Part shown: in pieces, positions 7,294 through 9,744 of the stretch
Layout of the letters: each line of letters begins with the position of its first letter
Position numbering within the stretch: position 1 is the stretch's first letter
The notes under the pieces: model-generated
Databases searched by the model: none
What the model was told of the DNA's origin: nothing
Seen by the model: only the letters and a program-made list of their open reading frames with translations
Assembly: GCA_002346225.1 (NCBI GenBank)
Contig: DDYY01000095.1
Span: forward strand, 1-9,744
DNA: 9,744 nt
Direction of reading: 5' to 3'
Source: Bacteroidetes bacterium UBA3022
Lineage (GTDB): Bacteria > Bacteroidota > Bacteroidia > Chitinophagales > BACL12
Position numbers and translations under genes: made by a program

Positions 7294-8004
7294 ATGCAAC
7301 ATATTAACCCTGAACAATTATTTATTTTCGACATAGAAACGGTTCCCGGCGTTGCTGATTTCAACGAGCTTGACCCCGAACTCCAAACGCTTTTCGATCA
7401 GAAGACTGCCAGGAACAGAGACCCCTTGCAAAATGCTGCCGAACACTATCCTGAAAAGGCCGGTATACTGGCTGAATTTGGCAAGGTCATAGTGATCTCC
7501 TGTGGTTATATGCAAAAGCTTGGCAACGGCTACCAGCTGAAAATAAAAAATTACAGCGGGCATGATGAAAAGGAGCTGCTGCGTTCTTTCTCCGAAACGC
7601 TTCAGAATATTTCGAAAAACAACTATTTCCTTTGCGGACATAACATCAGAGAATTTGATGTGCCCTGGTTATGCCGGCGCATGCTGATTAATAGCATTCC
7701 GCTCCCACCCTGTCTGGACCTTTACGGAAAGAAGCCATGGGAGGTCAACCATGTAGATACACTAGACCTGTGGAAGTTTGGCGATTTCAAACATTACACC
7801 TCATTGCATCTGCTGGCAACTGTGCTGGGAGTTCCAACCCCCAAGGACGATATTGATGGCAGCATGGTAGGCACTGTTTACTGGCAACAGAACGATCTCG
7901 CCAGAATAGAGAAGTACTGCAGCAAAGATGTAATAGCTGTTGCCAATGTAATTTTAAAGCTCAAAGGATTGCCATTGCTGGAAGCAGAAAACATATTACA
8001 ATAA
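7294..8004 (+). CDS. 3'-5' exonuclease, DnaQ-like fold, PolB-exo2 type
   Basis: A 236-residue predicted 3'-5' exonuclease with the RNase H-like fold of the DEDD superfamily, related to the proofreading domain of family B DNA polymerases but free-standing (the group Pfam calls DNA_pol_B_exo2). Exo I is FDIET with D13 and E15; Exo II is GHNIREFDVPWL with N117 and D122; Exo III is KYCSKDV with Y208 and D212. The Tyr four residues before the last Asp makes it DEDDy. These acidic residues would hold two metal ions. There is no polymerase domain and no membrane segment, so it is a cytoplasmic accessory nuclease; its natural substrate is unknown to me. ATG 7294 leaves nine residues before the first beta strand, as expected. 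No Shine-Dalgarno is present. It starts 43 bases after ndh, with no evident functional link. Confidence 0.88.
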   Translation: MQHINPEQLFIFDIETVPGVADFNELDPELQTLFDQKTARNRDPLQNAAEHYPEKAGILAEFGKVIVISCGYMQKLGNGYQLKIKNYSGHDEKELLRSFSETLQNISKNNYFLCGHNIREFDVPWLCRRMLINSIPLPPCLDLYGKKPWEVNHVDTLDLWKFGDFKHYTSLHLLATVLGVPTPKDDIDGSMVGTVYWQQNDLARIEKYCSKDVIAVANVILKLKGLPLLEAENILQ

Positions 8005-8046
8005 ATTATTTTCTAATATTTTCTGCTACGGCCATGAGGACTTTGA

Positions 8047-8283
8047 AGGATTAACCATTGTTTAAACCTTCCAATAGACATTCTAATGAACCTTAATACC
8101 AGTCTGGAGTTATTCACCAATATCAGCAGTTCCGGTGATCATGTGTACAGCGTGCAACGCATGCGGCTGGGTCTAAGTCGCAACACTTACCAATTCGGGC
8201 TTGGGTATAATATTGGTGCCTTCGGACCAGACTACATAGCATTACCAGACAATCCCGGGCTGTTTATCCGCAAGGAATTTTAA
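8047..8283 (+). pseudogene. Small ORF resembling the C-terminal end of an outer-membrane beta-barrel; probable remnant
   Basis: The frame is open from 8047 (after a TGA at 8044-8046) to TAA 8281-8283; the first ATG is at 8086 and gives 65 residues. The product alternates polar and hydrophobic residues (MNLNTSLELF, QRMRLGLS, TYQFGLGYNIG) and ends LFIRKEF with a terminal Phe. That pattern suits the last two to four strands and the BAM-recognised end of an outer-membrane barrel. There is no signal peptide, and nothing upstream in any frame supplies the missing N-terminal part, since 8005-8046 is rich in stops. It could therefore not be exported as it stands. I read it as the tail of a decayed or deleted porin-like gene. 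It might alternatively be a chance ORF or a small unrecognised protein. Confidence 0.4.
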
Positions 8284-8431
8284 GCAACAGAATTAACTTG
8301 GGTCCTTCGGGAAATCCTGTAGTTTACACTTCCCTCATGCCCGCTAAGCTTCTGAAAAGTCCCACTGTAATTCAGTCCACATTCCACATGTCACATAGCC
8401 ATCATTCACAAAAGCTGATTAACTTCGTCGC
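8284..8431. other. Intergenic stretch without recognised content
   Basis: Together with 8005-8046 this makes a roughly 430-base region containing only the barrel-like ORF. I see no convincing intrinsic terminator, tRNA, long repeat or second ORF in it. The only signal is the TAACTTCG box at its right end. Confidence 0.5.
8420..8427 (+). promoter_or_regulatory. -7-like box TAACTTCG four bases ahead of the ABC gene start
   Basis: TAACTTCG differs at one position from TAnnTTTG and sits four bases before the ATG at 8432. It parallels TAACTTTG-N5-ATG at the PTPS gene. The TAA of this box (8420-8422) is also an in-frame stop for the ABC reading frame, so translation cannot begin upstream of it. 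Initiation from here would give a leaderless or nearly leaderless mRNA. No -33 element is evident. Confidence 0.45.
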
Positions 8432-9744
8432 ATGTCATCGCCTCTGCTTCAGGTCAACGGATTAACCACCAGCTTTTATGGGGAGGAGGCAATCACCCGT
8501 GCAGTTGACGACATATCTTTTGAAGTCAGACGAGGAGAAATCCTGGGAATTGTAGGAGAATCAGGTTCCGGTAAATCGGTAACCTCCTTGTCGATAATGC
8601 GCCTGGTGAGTAAGCCCGGAAAAATCACTTCAGGTAGTATCCGGTTTTTCGAGAATGAGCAAGGCGTCGACCTTTTACAACTCCCTGAAGCCGGGATGCG
8701 ACACTACCGGGGCAACCGCATCAGTATGATTTTTCAGGAACCCATGACCTCCCTGAATCCGGTGTTCTCCTGTGGGTACCAGGTGGAAGAAGCACTACAG
8801 CTGCATCAGCGCATCTCCAAAAAAGAAGCACGCGCGCAAACACTTGCACTCTTTGAGCAGGTGCAGTTACCGCAACCTGAAAGAATCTACCGTTCTTATC
8901 CGCACGAACTATCCGGCGGTCAGAAGCAAAGGGTCATGATAGCCATGGCCATGAGCTGCAATCCCGATATTCTGATTGCCGACGAACCTACTACCGCGCT
9001 GGATGTAACGGTGCAGAAAACCATTCTGGAACTCATGCAGCACCTCCAGAAAACCCGTGGTATGTCGGTCATTTTTATCACCCACGATTTAGGTGTTATT
9101 GCCGAGATTGCCGACCGTGTGATGGTCATGTACAAGGGAAAGATTGTTGAACAAGGCAGTGTTGCCGCAATCTTCCGGCAGCCGCAACATCCGTATACTA
9201 AAGGACTTCTTGCCTGCCGACCCCCGTTAGACAAGCAGTTGCGTCGCTTGCCGGTAATTGCAGATTTTCTGCAGGAAGCACCAGATGGAAGCATCGTGTC
9301 TACATCCATTTCAGTTCAGGAAGCTATTGTTCGCGAAGTCACCACACCGGAGGAGAAAAAAGAAAGGCTGCAGCAATTGATGTCACAGCAACCCTTACTG
9401 GAAGTGCGCCACCTGAAAACATGGTTTCCGGTGAAAAGCGGTTTGTTCCGACGGGAGAGAAACTGGGTGAAAGCAGTAGACGATGTGAGTTTTGAAGTTT
9501 ATCCCGGAGAAACCCTGGGACTGGTGGGAGAATCGGGCTGCGGAAAGACTACACTTGGTAGAAGTATTCTTCGGTTGCAGGAGCCTTCGGCAGGCAGTAT
9601 CCTTTACAAAGGCAGGGAACTGCTATCCATGAATACCAAAGAGCTGCAGGAGCTCCGCAAGGAGATGCAAATCATTTTTCAGGACCCCTATTCTTCCCTC
9701 AATCCGCGCATGACTATCGGTGCTGCTATCATGGAGCCCATGAC
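8432..9744 (+). CDS. Two-domain ABC transporter ATPase, oligopeptide/dipeptide type (partial, right edge)
   Basis: The frame is open from ATG 8432 to the window edge, giving 437 codons of a protein with two nucleotide-binding domains in tandem, like a DppD-DppF fusion (YejF/GsiA layout). Domain 1: Walker A GESGSGKS (42-49), Q-loop Q102 in FQEPMTSLNP, signature LSGGQKQR (160-167), Walker B ILIADEP (180-186), H-loop H218. Next comes the OppD/F-type tail HPYTKGLL (253-260) and a linker of about 60 residues. Domain 2: Walker A GESGCGKT (366-373) and Q-loop Q417 in FQDPYSSLNP; its signature and Walker B lie beyond the window. It would power import of peptides or similar solutes at the inner face of the cytoplasmic membrane, with permeases and binding protein encoded elsewhere. 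ATG 8432 is fixed by an in-frame TAA 12 bases upstream. All residues visible in both ATP sites look catalytically competent. Confidence 0.95.
   Translation, partial: MSSPLLQVNGLTTSFYGEEAITRAVDDISFEVRRGEILGIVGESGSGKSVTSLSIMRLVSKPGKITSGSIRFFENEQGVDLLQLPEAGMRHYRGNRISMIFQEPMTSLNPVFSCGYQVEEALQLHQRISKKEARAQTLALFEQVQLPQPERIYRSYPHELSGGQKQRVMIAMAMSCNPDILIADEPTTALDVTVQKTILELMQHLQKTRGMSVIFITHDLGVIAEIADRVMVMYKGKIVEQGSVAAIFRQPQHPYTKGLLACRPPLDKQLRRLPVIADFLQEAPDGSIVSTSISVQEAIVREVTTPEEKKERLQQLMSQQPLLEVRHLKTWFPVKSGLFRRERNWVKAVDDVSFEVYPGETLGLVGESGCGKTTLGRSILRLQEPSAGSILYKGRELLSMNTKELQELRKEMQIIFQDPYSSLNPRMTIGAAIMEPM

Overview
This window looks like ordinary chromosome from a member of the Bacteroidota, probably near the Chitinophagales/Sphingobacteriia. 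The reasons are a type III glutamine synthetase, TAnnTTTG-type -7 boxes directly ahead of several genes, almost no Shine-Dalgarno sequences, and a fused two-ATPase oligopeptide-type ABC protein. Base composition and codon use look even throughout. I see no tRNA, rRNA, insertion sequence, integrase, CRISPR array or phage gene.

Layout. Bases 1-135 appear to be the C-terminal end of a membrane protein that enters from the left. A type III glutamine synthetase follows (241-2436) and is closed by a clear GAAA-tetraloop intrinsic terminator (2452-2482). Next comes a short pterin pair: a 6-pyruvoyl/6-carboxy-tetrahydropterin synthase family protein (2556-2963) and GTP cyclohydrolase I (2973-3596), 9 bases apart. 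The malonyl-CoA:ACP transacylase gene fabD (3641-4510) lies in the same direction. A trans-sulfuration PLP enzyme is on the minus strand (4575-5777), convergent with fabD and divergent from a type II NADH dehydrogenase (5961-7250). After that come a DEDDy 3'-5' exonuclease of the PolB-exo2 type (7294-8004), a sparse stretch with only a small outer-membrane-barrel-like C-terminal ORF (8005-8431), and the first 437 codons of the two-domain ABC ATPase (8432 to the right edge).

How the genes work together. FolE turns GTP into 7,8-dihydroneopterin triphosphate, which is the substrate of the adjacent PTPS-family enzyme, so these two form a real pathway unit. The other genes are separate housekeeping functions: nitrogen assimilation, fatty-acid initiation, sulfur amino acids, respiratory NADH oxidation, nucleic-acid processing and peptide transport.

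I did not find a new biological system. The points most worth a second look are the animal-like C-x5-HGH active-site spacing of the PTPS homologue, two start codons sitting 4-5 bases after a -7 box (predicted leaderless or nearly leaderless mRNAs), and an orphan outer-membrane barrel end at 8047-8283.
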